NCBI RefSeq assembly: GCF_003952345.1
Contig: NZ_CP034433.1
Span: 3,224,001-3,288,000, forward strand
Reading direction: 5' to 3'
Source of the DNA: Iodobacter ciconiae
GTDB lineage: Bacteria; Pseudomonadota; Gammaproteobacteria; Burkholderiales; Chitinibacteraceae
Length of the DNA: 64,000 nt
The notes under the pieces are model-generated. The model was given only the letters and a program-made list of their open reading frames with translations, ran no database searches and was not told where the DNA came from. A program made the translations under genes and the position numbers. Positions 17,778 through 26,625 of the stretch are shown piece after piece (the stretch's first letter is position 1; every line of letters starts with the position of its first letter).

Positions 17778-18887
17778 ATGACGGGGGTTTTGCCGGGCCT
17801 GGGATGGTCTGTTGCAGAGCCCGCTGGCATGCATCACCTGGTGAGCCTGGCTCAAGGCCCGCAGCGTGACCCGCTGGGGCGTGATGGCCGGTTGCATATA
17901 GAAGAAAGCATTGATGTCTGCCAGCAGGCCCGTAGTATTACCGCCTGGCAGCAGCTTTATGATCAGCTGAAACCGGGACAGTTTCACGGCTATCTGGCTG
18001 AAATTTGGCTGGATGGAATGCAATGCTTTGAAGAGCACACCAGCCATGCTTTGCGTCAGTCCTGTATGGTCTGGCCCGGTTCTGTATGGATCGGAATTCC
18101 TGCTTCAAGTGAGCATTTTGCGCGAATTGGCACCACAACCATCGATGCCGATGCCGTTGCCATACGAGGGGGAGGGGTGGAATTCGAGCTGGGCACACCA
18201 GACAATTTTCATATCATGGGCCTGGTGCTGGCCCGGGGCGAGCTGGAAAGCTGCACCTCAATTTTGCACGGGGAATTTTTGCATCTGGATAACACGATGG
18301 TACTGAATGTGGGATCGGAGCGAATGCGTAAATTTACGCATTTTATGCGAACCATGCTGCAAGTTGCGGGCGATGGGTCCGGGCAATTGCTTGAGCAAGG
18401 CTGCCGAAAGCAATTACGGCATGAGTTGCTAGATGGCCTTGCTGGCATGATCGATGATGCCAGGCCCAACCGGCAAAATATTCGCCGGGTTGATAGTGCC
18501 TGGCAGGCGGTTGCCAAGGCGCGCGAGTATGTGCTGGATCGCTCCGGAGAGCCGACGAGTATTGTTGAGCTTTGCGAGCACTTGGATATGAGCCGCCGTA
18601 CTTTGCAGAATGTTTTTCATCAAACTTTAGATATTTGTCCCCTCGCCTATTTGAAATCGATCCGCTTGAATGCTGTACGCCGAGAGCTGCTCGCTCCGTA
18701 TTCACAGTATGATTCCGTGCAGCAAGCCGCAGCAGCGCTGGGGTTTTGGCATATGAGCCAGTTTTCTCAGGATTTTAAAAAACTATTCGGTGAACTCCCG
18801 TCAGCATCTCTTGCCCGGCGGGCGTTAGCCAAGCACGGCACTGCAATTCATCCCGCATCAAGCCAGGCCCCTTACGGACATATCTGA
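17778..18887 (+). CDS. eutR: EutR, AraC-family activator of the eut operon
   Basis: A 369-residue AraC/XylS-family regulator. The central part resembles enteric EutR: ITAWQQLYDQLKPGQFHG, ALRQSCMVWPGSVWIGIP and GGGVEFELGTPDNFHIMG. The C-terminal DNA-binding domain (about residues 250-345) includes LCEHLDMSRRTLQNVFHQTL and LGFWHMSQFSQDFKKLFGELPSASL. In Salmonella, EutR responds to ethanolamine together with adenosylcobalamin and activates the eutS promoter and its own gene. The start is uncertain: the ATG at 17778 lacks a strong ribosome-binding site, and the ATG at 17829 is in frame. Confidence 0.93.
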   Translation: MTGVLPGLGWSVAEPAGMHHLVSLAQGPQRDPLGRDGRLHIEESIDVCQQARSITAWQQLYDQLKPGQFHGYLAEIWLDGMQCFEEHTSHALRQSCMVWPGSVWIGIPASSEHFARIGTTTIDADAVAIRGGGVEFELGTPDNFHIMGLVLARGELESCTSILHGEFLHLDNTMVLNVGSERMRKFTHFMRTMLQVAGDGSGQLLEQGCRKQLRHELLDGLAGMIDDARPNRQNIRRVDSAWQAVAKAREYVLDRSGEPTSIVELCEHLDMSRRTLQNVFHQTLDICPLAYLKSIRLNAVRRELLAPYSQYDSVQQAAAALGFWHMSQFSQDFKKLFGELPSASLARRALAKHGTAIHPASSQAPYGHI

Positions 18888-18910
18888 TCCATGAGGGGCT
18901 TTTATTTATT
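18867..18910 (+). terminator. Intrinsic terminator of eutR
   Basis: GCCCCT (18867-18872) pairs with AGGGGC (18894-18899). An inner GGA/TCC pairing extends the stem, and TTTTATTTATT follows. The structure overlaps the eutR stop codon. Confidence 0.6.
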
Positions 18911-18921
18911 CAGGTTAGGTG

Positions 18922-19054
18922 GTGTTTAGCCATTGCTAAATTGTGGGCGAAGTGGCCCGCATCATCATGCAGCGTATGCCGGATTGGCTGCGGCTAGCGT
19001 TATTTCCCGCAGGCTCCGGGCTAATCGCCGCTGCACATGATATTGGCAAAATAA
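18922..19054 (+). pseudogene. Relic of a Cas3 HD-nuclease domain
   Basis: In one frame the DNA reads FSHC-stop-IVGEVARIIMQRMP, then DWLRLALFPAGSGLIAAAHD and IGKIS. This fits the start of a Cas3 HD nuclease: an early His, a helix with VGEVA, then the metal-binding HD in AAHDIGK. The stop TAA replaces what looks like a TTA Leu codon, and there is no start codon or rest of the protein. The frame runs straight into the CRISPR repeat that begins at 19055, so everything between the cas3 5' end and the array has been lost. The assignment to Cas3 rests on this short match and on the adjacent repeat. Confidence 0.6.
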
Positions 19055-19082
19055 GTCTTCCCCACGCCCGTGGGGGTGTTTC
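19055..19082 (+). CRISPR. Single orphan CRISPR repeat (type I-like)
   Basis: A 28-nt unit starts GTCTTCCCCACGC and ends GTGGGGGTGTTTC. Its inner palindrome CCCCACGCCCGTGGGG is typical of type I (I-E or I-C like) repeats. Only one copy is present. The sequence that follows does not return to a second repeat at the expected interval of about 61 nt. With the Cas3 fragment upstream, this is best read as the remains of a deleted CRISPR-Cas locus and not a working array. Confidence 0.65.
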
Positions 19083-19122
19083 CAAATAGGACGAGGGCTC
19101 TTTGCTCTTACCCCGCATGCGT

Positions 19123-19155
19123 GAAAAAAACGCCACGCAAAGGGCGTGGCGTTGA
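19123..19155 (-). terminator. Intrinsic terminator of the gltIJKL operon
   Basis: On the minus strand AACGCCACGC pairs perfectly with GCGTGGCGTT over a short CCTTT loop and is followed by a run of T. It lies just after the gltL stop. Confidence 0.85.
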
Positions 19156-19173
19156 TCGGGGTCGGGCGTGTGG

Positions 19174-19902
19174 TTAGTGCTGCAGAATTTTGGATAAAAA
19201 CTGCTGAGCGCGCTCAGAGCGGGTCTGGTTAAAGAATTCGTCCTTGCTTGCGTCTTCCACGATATGGCCCTGATCCATAAAGATCACGCGGGTAGCCACT
19301 TTGCGGGCAAAGCCCATTTCGTGGGTGACACACATCATGGTCATGCCTTCCTGAGCCAGCTCAACCATTACATCCAGTACTTCATTGACCATTTCCGGAT
19401 CAAGTGCGGATGTAGGCTCGTCAAACAGCATGGCGATCGGATCCATGGCCAGGGCGCGGGCAATGGCTACGCGCTGCTGCTGGCCGCCGGAAAGCTGACC
19501 GGGGTATTTATTGGCATGAGCTTTAAGGCCAACGCGGTCAAGCAGTTTTAAGCCTTTTTCCATGGCTTCATCCGTGCTGCGGCCAAGTACGCGTTGCTGG
19601 GCCAGACAAAGGTTGTCGGTGATGGATAAATGCGGGAAAAGTTCAAAGTTCTGGAAAACCATGCCTACTTTGGAGCGCAATTTGGGCAGATCGGTTTTAG
19701 GATCACCCACCGAGGTGTCGCCAATCAGGATGGTGCCTTTTTGAAATGGCTCCAGGCCATTTACGCATTTGATCAGGGTGGATTTACCTGAGCCGGACGG
19801 CCCGCATACCACAATCACTTCGCCTTTTTTTACTTCGGTGCTGCAGTCGGTCAGAACTTGAAAGCTGCCATACCATTTATTGACATTCTGGATCGAAATC
19901 AT
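19174..19902 (-). CDS. gltL: Glutamate/aspartate ABC transporter ATP-binding protein
   Basis: A 242-residue PAAT-family ATPase. The Walker [10 protein letters not shown] is at residues 34-42, the signature LSGGQQQR is present, and the Walker B region reads [14 protein letters not shown], with a later His in VTHEMGFA. The start at 19902 ([12 protein letters not shown]) follows AGAGGTT. The frame extends 16 codons further upstream without support. It powers the GltJ/GltK channel. It lies last in the operon, before a strong terminator. Confidence 0.92.
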   Translation of the reverse strand: MISIQNVNKWYGSFQVLTDCSTEVKKGEVIVVCGPSGSGKSTLIKCVNGLEPFQKGTILIGDTSVGDPKTDLPKLRSKVGMVFQNFELFPHLSITDNLCLAQQRVLGRSTDEAMEKGLKLLDRVGLKAHANKYPGQLSGGQQQRVAIARALAMDPIAMLFDEPTSALDPEMVNEVLDVMVELAQEGMTMMCVTHEMGFARKVATRVIFMDQGHIVEDASKDEFFNQTRSERAQQFLSKILQH

Positions 19903-19992
19903 ACTGCTAACCTCTTTTTCAAACGGCGCTAAAGTGGTGCTTTTGCGCAAAATTGTTTGGTTAAAGCTGTTGTGTAGGCGCTCTTTTAAAGC

Positions 19993-20658
19993 TTACACAG
20001 CCAGTTTTTTTTGTAAGCGCTTTACCAGCATGGAAGCACTGAAGCTGATCAGGAAATACACCGCGCCTGCCAGTAGTAAGAATTCATGGGGCTGGCCGAC
20101 AATATCGCCTTTTGAGCGGGCTGTATTAAGAAAATCCATCATACCAACTGCATAAACCAAAGATGTATCCTGAAACAGGATAATGCTTTGCATTAAGAGT
20201 AAAGGCATCATTTTTCTAAATGCTTGTGGCAAAATAATTAAACGCATGGCCTGGCTGTAATTCATGCCGAGTGCATAGGCAGCATTTGCCTGTCCCTTGG
20301 AAATGGATTGAATACCTGCCCGCACAATTTCGCAATAATAAGCCGCTTCAAACATCATAAAAGCAATTAAACATGAGGTGAATGCACCAATTGGTGTAGG
20401 GCGGCCTGTTATCCAGCCAATAATAAAGGGCACCATAAAGTAAAACCAGGTGATGACCAGTAGTAATGGAATAGATCGGAAATAATTAACATAAAAACCG
20501 GCCAATCTGGATAACACCGGATTACTTGACATTCGGGCAAGTGCCAGTAATGTTCCCAATGCTACGCCGCCAATTACTGCAAAAAACAGCAGTTCAAGCG
20601 TAAGGATCATGCCATCAATTAGTCCTGGCAGGGCTGGGCCAATATTTGATAAATCCAT
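19993..20658 (-). CDS. gltK: Glutamate/aspartate ABC transporter permease
   Basis: A 221-residue inner-membrane permease of the His/Glu/Gln class with about five membrane segments. It contains YVNYFRSIPLLLVITWFYF and the coupling-helix EAA region AYALGMNYSQAMRLIILPQAF. The gene is one base from gltJ, indicating coupled translation of the two channel subunits. Confidence 0.92.
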   Translation of the reverse strand: MDLSNIGPALPGLIDGMILTLELLFFAVIGGVALGTLLALARMSSNPVLSRLAGFYVNYFRSIPLLLVITWFYFMVPFIIGWITGRPTPIGAFTSCLIAFMMFEAAYYCEIVRAGIQSISKGQANAAYALGMNYSQAMRLIILPQAFRKMMPLLLMQSIILFQDTSLVYAVGMMDFLNTARSKGDIVGQPHEFLLLAGAVYFLISFSASMLVKRLQKKLAV

Positions 20659-20659
20659 A

Positions 20660-21406
20660 TTATTTCCCTCCCAGCGACATCAGACCGGGCACGCTGGTTT
20701 TCTTTTCTACCCAGCGCATAATCATCATCAGGCTCATATTGAGTGTGAAATAAATAATGGTGGCAAGAGTAAATGCTTCAAATAAATTAGCAGTAAATTC
20801 TGCAGTCTGTTTGGTTTGTGCCAACAGCTCCATCAGGCCAATTAAGGATGCAACGGATGAATTTTTAAATACATTTAAAAATTCAGAGGTAAGGGGCGGA
20901 ATAATAATCCGGAATGCCTGTGGTAATAAAACGTGGCGGTAAGTCTGGGCGATATTAAGCCCTAATGCATAGCCTGCGTTAATTTGCCCTTTGGGCAGAG
21001 CCTGAATACCGGTACGAACCTGCTCGCAAACACGGGCTGAGGTAAATAAGCCTAAACAAACAACAACACTGATAAATGCCGAAGTAGAAGGTTTGATGTC
21101 CTGTTTAAACCAGATCTCAATTGATTCAGGTAAAAAATCAGGTACCAGAAAATACCAGATAAATAATTGAACCAATAGCGGAATATTGCGAAACAGCTCT
21201 ACATAGGCACTGGCAAAGCCAGAAACAAAGCGACTGGGCAAGGTGCGCGCCACCCCCATGATGGTGCCTAAAATAAGCGCAATAATCCAGGCAGATAAAG
21301 CGAGTGCAAGGGTCCAACCCAGCCCTGAAATAAACCAGTCCAAATAGACTTCACTGCCAATACCGGTGGACTTGAAAAAAACGCCCCAATCCCAGTTGTA
21401 ATTCAT
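20660..21406 (-). CDS. gltJ: Glutamate/aspartate ABC transporter permease
   Basis: A 248-residue permease, partner of GltK. It begins MNYNWDWGVFF, as GltJ proteins usually do. It has the FRNIPLLVQLFIWYFLVPDF segment and the EAA loop AGYALGLNIAQTYRHVLLPQA. Membrane segments are spread over the length. It is separated from gltI by 74 bp that hold a hairpin. Confidence 0.93.
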   Translation of the reverse strand: MNYNWDWGVFFKSTGIGSEVYLDWFISGLGWTLALALSAWIIALILGTIMGVARTLPSRFVSGFASAYVELFRNIPLLVQLFIWYFLVPDFLPESIEIWFKQDIKPSTSAFISVVVCLGLFTSARVCEQVRTGIQALPKGQINAGYALGLNIAQTYRHVLLPQAFRIIIPPLTSEFLNVFKNSSVASLIGLMELLAQTKQTAEFTANLFEAFTLATIIYFTLNMSLMMIMRWVEKKTSVPGLMSLGGK

Positions 21407-21426
21407 ATCTTTTCCCCGAAGGTATT

Positions 21427-21451
21427 AGGGAGGCCCAATGAGAGCCTCCCC
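21427..21451 (-). other. Intercistronic hairpin between gltI and gltJ
   Basis: GGGAGGC pairs with GCCTCCC over a short loop, without a T run. Such a structure after a binding-protein gene usually stabilises its mRNA and lets the periplasmic protein exceed the membrane parts. That use is inferred. Confidence 0.55.
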
Positions 21452-21480
21452 GATGTTGTAGACCTTAATTACCTGATCTT

Positions 21481-22377
21481 TTACATCTGTTCTGCTGATT
21501 TATCTGTCGGGCTGGCAATCAGTTTTTTCAGATCATCACTCATTGGGAAATTCAGGTTTAAGCCTTTAGGTGGAATAGGCTGAGTAAACCAGCGTGTATA
21601 TACGGCTTTAATACGGCCACTCTTGTAAAAATCAGCAATGGAATCGTCAACCAGCTTTTTAAACTGGGCGTCATCTTTTCGCAACATGCAGCCATAAATT
21701 TCATTGGATTGCGGCGTGCCGACAATTGCCCAGTCTGCCGGTGATTTGGCTTTTGCAATTTCACCGGCTAATAAAGCATCATCCATCATAAAGGCAGCGG
21801 CACGATTTGATTCCAGCATCAGGAAAGATTCGCCATGATCTTTGGCGCTGATGATATTCATATTCATTTTCTTTTCTTCGTTCATCTTTTTAATCAGACG
21901 TTCCGAAGTTGTGCCCGCGGTAGTAACAATATTTTTACCGGCTAAATCTGCAAAGTCTTTAATGCCGGATTTTTTATTTGTCAGCAGGCGTGTGCCGATT
22001 TCAAAAATGCCATTTGAAAAAGCAACCTGTTTCTGGCGTTCGACATTATTGGTGGTTGAACCGCATTCCAGATCAACTGTACCGTTTTGTACCAGTGGAA
22101 TACGCGTTTGCGATGTAACCAGGTTATAGCGCACCTGAATAAATGGCATATTGAGCTTTTTCTTAATGGCTTCTGCAATGTGATTTGCAACTTCTACAGA
22201 GTAACCAATCGGGCGCTGACTGTTATCCAGATAAGAGAAGGGAATGGAAGAATCACGATGGCCTAATACCAGGGTTTTTGTTTCTTGAATTTTTTTGAGT
22301 GTACCGCTTAATTCTTCCGCTTGCGCAGTTGCAGTAAATAGAGAGGATACAGCCAAAACAAGTAACAATTTCTTCAC
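21481..22377 (-). CDS. gltI: Periplasmic glutamate/aspartate-binding protein
   Basis: A 298-residue type 3 solute-binding protein. The signal peptide MKKLLLVLAVSSLFTATAQA is cleaved near residue 20. Family marks are TLVLGHRDSSIPFSY, DNSQRPIGYSVEVANHIAEA, LVQNGTVDLECGSTTNNVER and VTTAGTTSERLIKKMNEEK, which match GltI/DEBP proteins. It captures Glu/Asp for GltJKL. It is the first gene of the operon, so the promoter should lie in 22378-22475. Confidence 0.92.
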   Translation of the reverse strand: MKKLLLVLAVSSLFTATAQAEELSGTLKKIQETKTLVLGHRDSSIPFSYLDNSQRPIGYSVEVANHIAEAIKKKLNMPFIQVRYNLVTSQTRIPLVQNGTVDLECGSTTNNVERQKQVAFSNGIFEIGTRLLTNKKSGIKDFADLAGKNIVTTAGTTSERLIKKMNEEKKMNMNIISAKDHGESFLMLESNRAAAFMMDDALLAGEIAKAKSPADWAIVGTPQSNEIYGCMLRKDDAQFKKLVDDSIADFYKSGRIKAVYTRWFTQPIPPKGLNLNFPMSDDLKKLIASPTDKSAEQM

Positions 22378-22475
22378 GGGTGTTCTCCTAAAATCACGGG
22401 GGATCTATATTTAGTTTAAGAGTATAGGCATGCTGAAAAAATAAGACCTGTGGGACAATCCCTAGTATTTCAAAC

Positions 22476-22502
22476 AAAAACGGCCCATGAGGGCCGTTTT
22501 TT
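22476..22502 (-). terminator. Intrinsic terminator between the second ATPase gene and gltI
   Basis: ACGGCCC pairs with GGGCCGT over an ATGA loop, with A and T runs on both sides, so it can work in both directions. It ends the minus-strand gene at 22520-23278 before gltI begins. Confidence 0.8.
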
Positions 22503-22519
22503 ATATTACCTTACAAGTG

Positions 22520-23278
22520 TCACTGTTGCATAGGAGCCAGAATCTGACGCAAAAATTGCTTTGCTCTATCGTGCTGCGGATTAGTAAAGAAGTCTTCAGG
22601 GTGAGCGTCTTCTAAAATGACACCATGGTCGAGAAACAACACACGGTCTGCTACTTCACGGGCAAAGCCCATTTCGTGGGTGACCACCATCATGGTCATG
22701 CCGGATTCAGCCAGTGTTTTCATCACTTGCAACACTTCGCCAATCATTTCTGGGTCAAGTGCAGAGGTGGGTTCGTCAAACAGCATGACGCCGGGGTTCA
22801 TGGCAAGGCCACGTGCAATGGCGACCCGCTGCTGCTGGCCTCCAGATAAATTAGACGGATAGGCATTTTTTTTGTCAGCCAGGCCGACTCGCTCGAGCAG
22901 TGTTAAAGCCAGTTTTTCTGCTTCATCCTGTTTGATGCCTTTGACGCGGATCGGGGCCAGTGTGATGTTTTCCAGCACCGATAAATGCGGGTAAAGGTTG
23001 AAATGCTGGAAAACAAAGCCTACTTCGGCACGTAATTTGTTGATATCTGTTTTGGGGCTGTTGACCTGCACGTCACCAATCCAGATTTCACCATCGTTAA
23101 CGGGTTCCAGCTGATTGATGGTGCGAATCAGGGTGGATTTACCCGAGCCTGACGGCCCGCAAACCACGACCACTTCACCTTGTTTGACTTCAAGACAGAT
23201 GTCTTTCAGCACATGATGGTCTGGGCCATACCATTTATTGACGTGATTAAATTTGATCATTGGTTTGGATTGGGGCAT
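22520..23278 (-). CDS. Second amino-acid ABC transporter ATP-binding protein (GlnQ/GltL-like)
   Basis: A 252-residue paralogue of the gltL product: Walker [10 protein letters not shown] near residue 42, signature [14 protein letters not shown] and Walker [16 protein letters not shown]. It is closest to the PAAT class that imports polar amino acids. No permease or binding-protein gene of its own is next to it, and a terminator separates it from gltI. It may serve the adjacent GltJK channel as an alternative ATPase or a permease encoded elsewhere. A start at residue 7 ([12 protein letters not shown]) is also possible. Confidence 0.85.
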   Translation of the reverse strand: MPQSKPMIKFNHVNKWYGPDHHVLKDICLEVKQGEVVVVCGPSGSGKSTLIRTINQLEPVNDGEIWIGDVQVNSPKTDINKLRAEVGFVFQHFNLYPHLSVLENITLAPIRVKGIKQDEAEKLALTLLERVGLADKKNAYPSNLSGGQQQRVAIARGLAMNPGVMLFDEPTSALDPEMIGEVLQVMKTLAESGMTMMVVTHEMGFAREVADRVLFLDHGVILEDAHPEDFFTNPQHDRAKQFLRQILAPMQQ

Positions 23279-23355
23279 GACAAGAGACCTGATTCTGTTA
23301 AATATTGTGCAATGTTGGCAAGGCGGGGAAACCCTAGGCTTATTCGCCCTGCAAA

Positions 23356-24153
23356 CTATCGGCCGACGGCCACAAGGTAGTTGCTAAGTGCCACGTATTG
23401 CTCCAGCGTAACGTTTTCCGGGCGGCAGGCAGGCGAGATAGCCAGTGCTTCCAGCTCGGCATCGCTCACCAGGCTTTTTACATTATTACGCAGAGTTTTA
23501 CGGCGTTGGCCAAAGCTTTGGGCAACCAGTTTTTGCAGGTGGTTATAGTCGGTGGCGGGGGCGGGCAGGCTTGCCCAGGGCACCATACGTACGATGGATG
23601 AATCAACTTTGGGTGGCGGGAAAAACGCTTCGGGCGGCACGTCAAACACGCGTTCCATATTAAAGCGGTATTGCAGCATGATGCTCAGGCGGCCGTAATC
23701 TGATGTCGATGGCTCGGCCACCATGCGGTCAACCACTTCTTTTTGCAGCATAAAATGCATGTCAAAAATCGAGTTGCCAAAGCTTGCCAGATGAAACAGA
23801 AGTGGCGTGGAAATATTATAAGGTAGATTGCCGATCAGGCGAATTTTGCTGCCCGGTGCAATCTCTGCGGCCAGTGCGCCAAAATCAAAATTCAGCGCAT
23901 CTACATTGTGGATAACAAGTTTTTCTGCTGAAAACTTCTCGGATAAATGCGCCACGATATCGCGGTCGATTTCCACTACATGCAGTGTTTCGGTGCGATC
24001 CATCAGCGGCATTGTCAACGCGGCAAGGCCCGGCCCAATTTCAACCAGCACATCGCCTTTTCTGGGGCTGACCGAGTTGATAATGTCGGAAATCACGCTC
24101 TGGTCTTGTAAAAAATTCTGTCCAAAGCGCTTACGAGGGATATGCGAAGTCAT
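23356..24153 (-). CDS. rsmA: 16S rRNA dimethyladenosine transferase RsmA (KsgA)
   Basis: A 265-residue SAM-dependent methylase that dimethylates two adjacent adenosines in the 3' hairpin of 16S rRNA (A1518/A1519 in E. coli). The start [11 protein letters not shown], the SAM motif [11 protein letters not shown] and the catalytic NLPYNIS are present, with [14 protein letters not shown] and [10 protein letters not shown] near the end. It follows pdxA, as in many proteobacteria, after a 115-bp gap that holds no evident gene. Confidence 0.96.
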   Translation of the reverse strand: MTSHIPRKRFGQNFLQDQSVISDIINSVSPRKGDVLVEIGPGLAALTMPLMDRTETLHVVEIDRDIVAHLSEKFSAEKLVIHNVDALNFDFGALAAEIAPGSKIRLIGNLPYNISTPLLFHLASFGNSIFDMHFMLQKEVVDRMVAEPSTSDYGRLSIMLQYRFNMERVFDVPPEAFFPPPKVDSSIVRMVPWASLPAPATDYNHLQKLVAQSFGQRRKTLRNNVKSLVSDAELEALAISPACRPENVTLEQYVALSNYLVAVGR

Positions 24154-24268
24154 TATTTATTTCCAGCAAGTTCTGTCGTGGCGTGTGCCACGGTCATTAT
24201 GTGTGCGCTGTGCGGGTATATCTGGCACAACGCCTTGAAGTTGATCGGTTGCATGCGGCTGGTGGTAT

Positions 24269-25258
24269 TCAAATCGTATTTTTTGCCAACCCGATGGCAA
24301 GTTGGGTGGCCGCGAGTAAGCTGCCTGCGTCTGCTTTACCCGTACCCGCCAGATCAATGGCGGTGCCGTGATCAACGGATGTGCGAATAATGGGCAGGCC
24401 CAGCGTGATGTTAATGCCGTGGCCGAAACTGGCATATTTGAGCACCGGTAGCCCCTGATCGTGATACATCGCCAGTACCGCATCGCCCGAGGCGAGGATA
24501 TTACGGTTAAATAGGGTGTCAGCAGGTAATGGCCCGATCAGTGTCATGCCACTCTGGCGCAAGGCCTCAAGCGCAGGGGTGATGATTTCTATTTCTTCTT
24601 TGCCCAAATGCCCGGATTCCCCGGCATGGGGATTAAGCCCCGCCACAATAATTCTTGGTTTGGCAATGCCGAATTTAGTTTGCAAATCGTGATGTAAAAT
24701 ATTGAGCGTGGTGGTGAGCGATTCGGCGGTAATGGCCGCAGCAACGTCTTTCAGTGGCAAATGAGTGGTCGCTAGCGCGACGCGCATCTCGCTGCAAGCG
24801 AGCATCATGACCACCTGTTTTGTTTGGGTGCGTTCTGCAAGGTATTCGGTATGGCCGTAAAAAAAACGCCCTAAAGCTGCGCCTTCGTTAATCACCCCTT
24901 TATGAATGGGCGCGGTTACGATGGCTGCAAATTCGCCACTTTGGCTGCCGTCAGTGGCTCTGTCCAGCAAATCCAGTACATAGCGGGCATTGCCGGTATT
25001 GAGCTGGCCTGCCGTGCAAGGGGCGGTGAGCGGGATATGCAAGATAGAGATCGGTACATGGTTGTCTGGCGAGTAATCAGGCCAGTTTGCATCAATCTGG
25101 CAGAGCTTTGCCCGTTCGATTAGCAGGGTTTTATCGCAGAGAATGACCAGCTGGCAAGGCAGAGGCCCACCTGCTGCCAGCATGGCGCTAATTTCAGGGC
25201 CAATACCTGCAGGCTCGCCGCTGGTGAGGGCGATACGGGGCAGTGTGGGTTTGTTCAT
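24269..25258 (-). CDS. pdxA: 4-hydroxythreonine-4-phosphate dehydrogenase PdxA
   Basis: A 329-residue enzyme of pyridoxal phosphate synthesis that oxidises 4-phosphohydroxy-L-threonine. The start SGEPAGIGPEI and the metal-binding His positions in GHTEYLAE, GLNPHAGE and MYHDQGLPVLKY are all seen. The C-terminal line SVDHGTAIDLAGTGKADAGSL is typical. The Met at 25258 gives the same length as E. coli PdxA. A start three codons upstream is possible. Gene order surA-pdxA-rsmA is conserved in proteobacteria. Confidence 0.95.
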   Translation of the reverse strand: MNKPTLPRIALTSGEPAGIGPEISAMLAAGGPLPCQLVILCDKTLLIERAKLCQIDANWPDYSPDNHVPISILHIPLTAPCTAGQLNTGNARYVLDLLDRATDGSQSGEFAAIVTAPIHKGVINEGAALGRFFYGHTEYLAERTQTKQVVMMLACSEMRVALATTHLPLKDVAAAITAESLTTTLNILHHDLQTKFGIAKPRIIVAGLNPHAGESGHLGKEEIEIITPALEALRQSGMTLIGPLPADTLFNRNILASGDAVLAMYHDQGLPVLKYASFGHGINITLGLPIIRTSVDHGTAIDLAGTGKADAGSLLAATQLAIGLAKNTI

Positions 25259-25328
25259 GAATATCACACGGCTTAAAGGGGGATGAATTGATAGGCCGGG
25301 CAGGTGTGCCCCCCCGGCTGATTGCGTG

Positions 25329-26621
25329 TTATTCGTCTTTCAAACGTAATTCTACAAAAGCGCGGTCTCTTTGCTGGCGCAGCCAGTCTTCAAACTGCTC
25401 TTCACTCTTGCGCTGTTTTAATTCATTTCTTACACGGAAACGCTCACGTTCTTTGGTCATATCCTGCGAGCGGCGCTCCAGCACCTGAATAATGTGCAGA
25501 CCAAATGGCGATTGAATGACCTGGCTGGTTTCGCCTGGCTTGAGTGCGTTCATCGCGGTTTCAAACTCTGGTACGGTTTCGCCAGGTGTGAGCCAGCCTA
25601 AATCACCGCCTTTGCTGGCGCTGCCATCGTCAGAATAAAGACGCGCGAGCTCTTCAAATTTGCTGCCGTTTTTCAGGCGATCAAGCAGTTGATTCAGGCG
25701 CTGGCGTGCATCGCCTTCTGAAACCAGCTCATTGGTGCGGATCAGAATATGGCGTGCGTGGGTTTGCTCAACGACGGTTTTTTGTTCCTGGTTGCGTTTT
25801 TCCAGCAGCTTCACAATATGAAAGCCACCGGGGCTGCGTACCAGATCTGTGATCTCACCGGGGTTTAGTTTTTCCAGCAGCTGGGTAAATGCAGGTGGTA
25901 AGGAGCCCGCTGCACGCCAGCCTAAGCTGCCGCCGCTGGTGGCATCGGGGGCACTGGAGTAGACCGCTGCAATGGATGCAAAGTCTTTACCCGATTTGAT
26001 TTCTTCAATTGCAGCCAGAGCGCGGGTGCGTTTGGCGGTGATTTGCTCCGGGCTGGCATTTTCCGGCAGTGAAACCAGAATATGCGCAAGGCGGAATTCC
26101 TGTTGCTCTTTGCCGGTGTTGAGTCTGATGTATTCGTCAATCTCGTTGTCGCTGATGATGATGCGATTATCGATCTCGCGCTCTTTGAGGCGGGTCAGGG
26201 TGATTTCCCGGCGAATATCTTCACGGAACGATTTCCAGCTTATGTCCTGTTTGGCGAGCGTTTCGCGAAACTGGGGCAGGGACATTTTATTTTGCTCTGC
26301 GATGCGGCCGATGGCACGCTCCAGCTGACTGTCATCAATCCGAATTCCGATTTGATCTGCATACTGCACCTGCACCAGCTCCAGAATCATCCGGTCCAAT
26401 ACCTGTTGTTTAAGTACGGCAGCGGGAGGCAGTGTGATGCGCTGGCTTTCCATATTTTTCCGGATGCTGCTGATCCGTGTATCAAGCTCTTGCTGGGTCA
26501 CAACACTCTTGTTGACGACCGCAACAATGCGGTCAATTGTTTCAATTGAGGCACTTGCAAGTTGGGATGTGCCGATCAGGGCAACGAGCGCTAGGGCGCG
26601 GGAAATGTGGCGCAGCTTCAT
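25329..26621 (-). CDS. surA: Periplasmic chaperone and peptidyl-prolyl isomerase SurA
   Basis: A 430-residue outer-membrane protein chaperone. A signal peptide ends near residue 24 (LASAS). The N-terminal chaperone domain contains VAVVNKSVVTQQELDTRI. Two parvulin domains follow, marked by RLAHILVSLPE with GGSLGWRAAG, and ARHILIRTNE with GGDLGWLTPGE. The C-terminal helix has RNELKQRKSEEQFEDWLRQQ. The ATG at 26621 lies 4 bp after the lptD stop. The frame extends upstream into lptD and was not used. SurA helps fold LptD, its operon partner. Confidence 0.95.
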   Translation of the reverse strand: MKLRHISRALALVALIGTSQLASASIETIDRIVAVVNKSVVTQQELDTRISSIRKNMESQRITLPPAAVLKQQVLDRMILELVQVQYADQIGIRIDDSQLERAIGRIAEQNKMSLPQFRETLAKQDISWKSFREDIRREITLTRLKEREIDNRIIISDNEIDEYIRLNTGKEQQEFRLAHILVSLPENASPEQITAKRTRALAAIEEIKSGKDFASIAAVYSSAPDATSGGSLGWRAAGSLPPAFTQLLEKLNPGEITDLVRSPGGFHIVKLLEKRNQEQKTVVEQTHARHILIRTNELVSEGDARQRLNQLLDRLKNGSKFEELARLYSDDGSASKGGDLGWLTPGETVPEFETAMNALKPGETSQVIQSPFGLHIIQVLERRSQDMTKERERFRVRNELKQRKSEEQFEDWLRQQRDRAFVELRLKDE

Positions 26622-26625
26622 ATAA

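Noticed and set aside
17593..17781. 62-codon frame before eutR
   Set aside because: It overlaps the eutR start and contains a hairpin region, and no family resemblance was found.
19104..19131. Possible second, degenerate CRISPR repeat (CTCTTACCCCGCATGCGTG)
   Set aside because: The spacing from the first repeat is too short for a normal spacer, similarity is weak, and the sequence merges into the gltL terminator.
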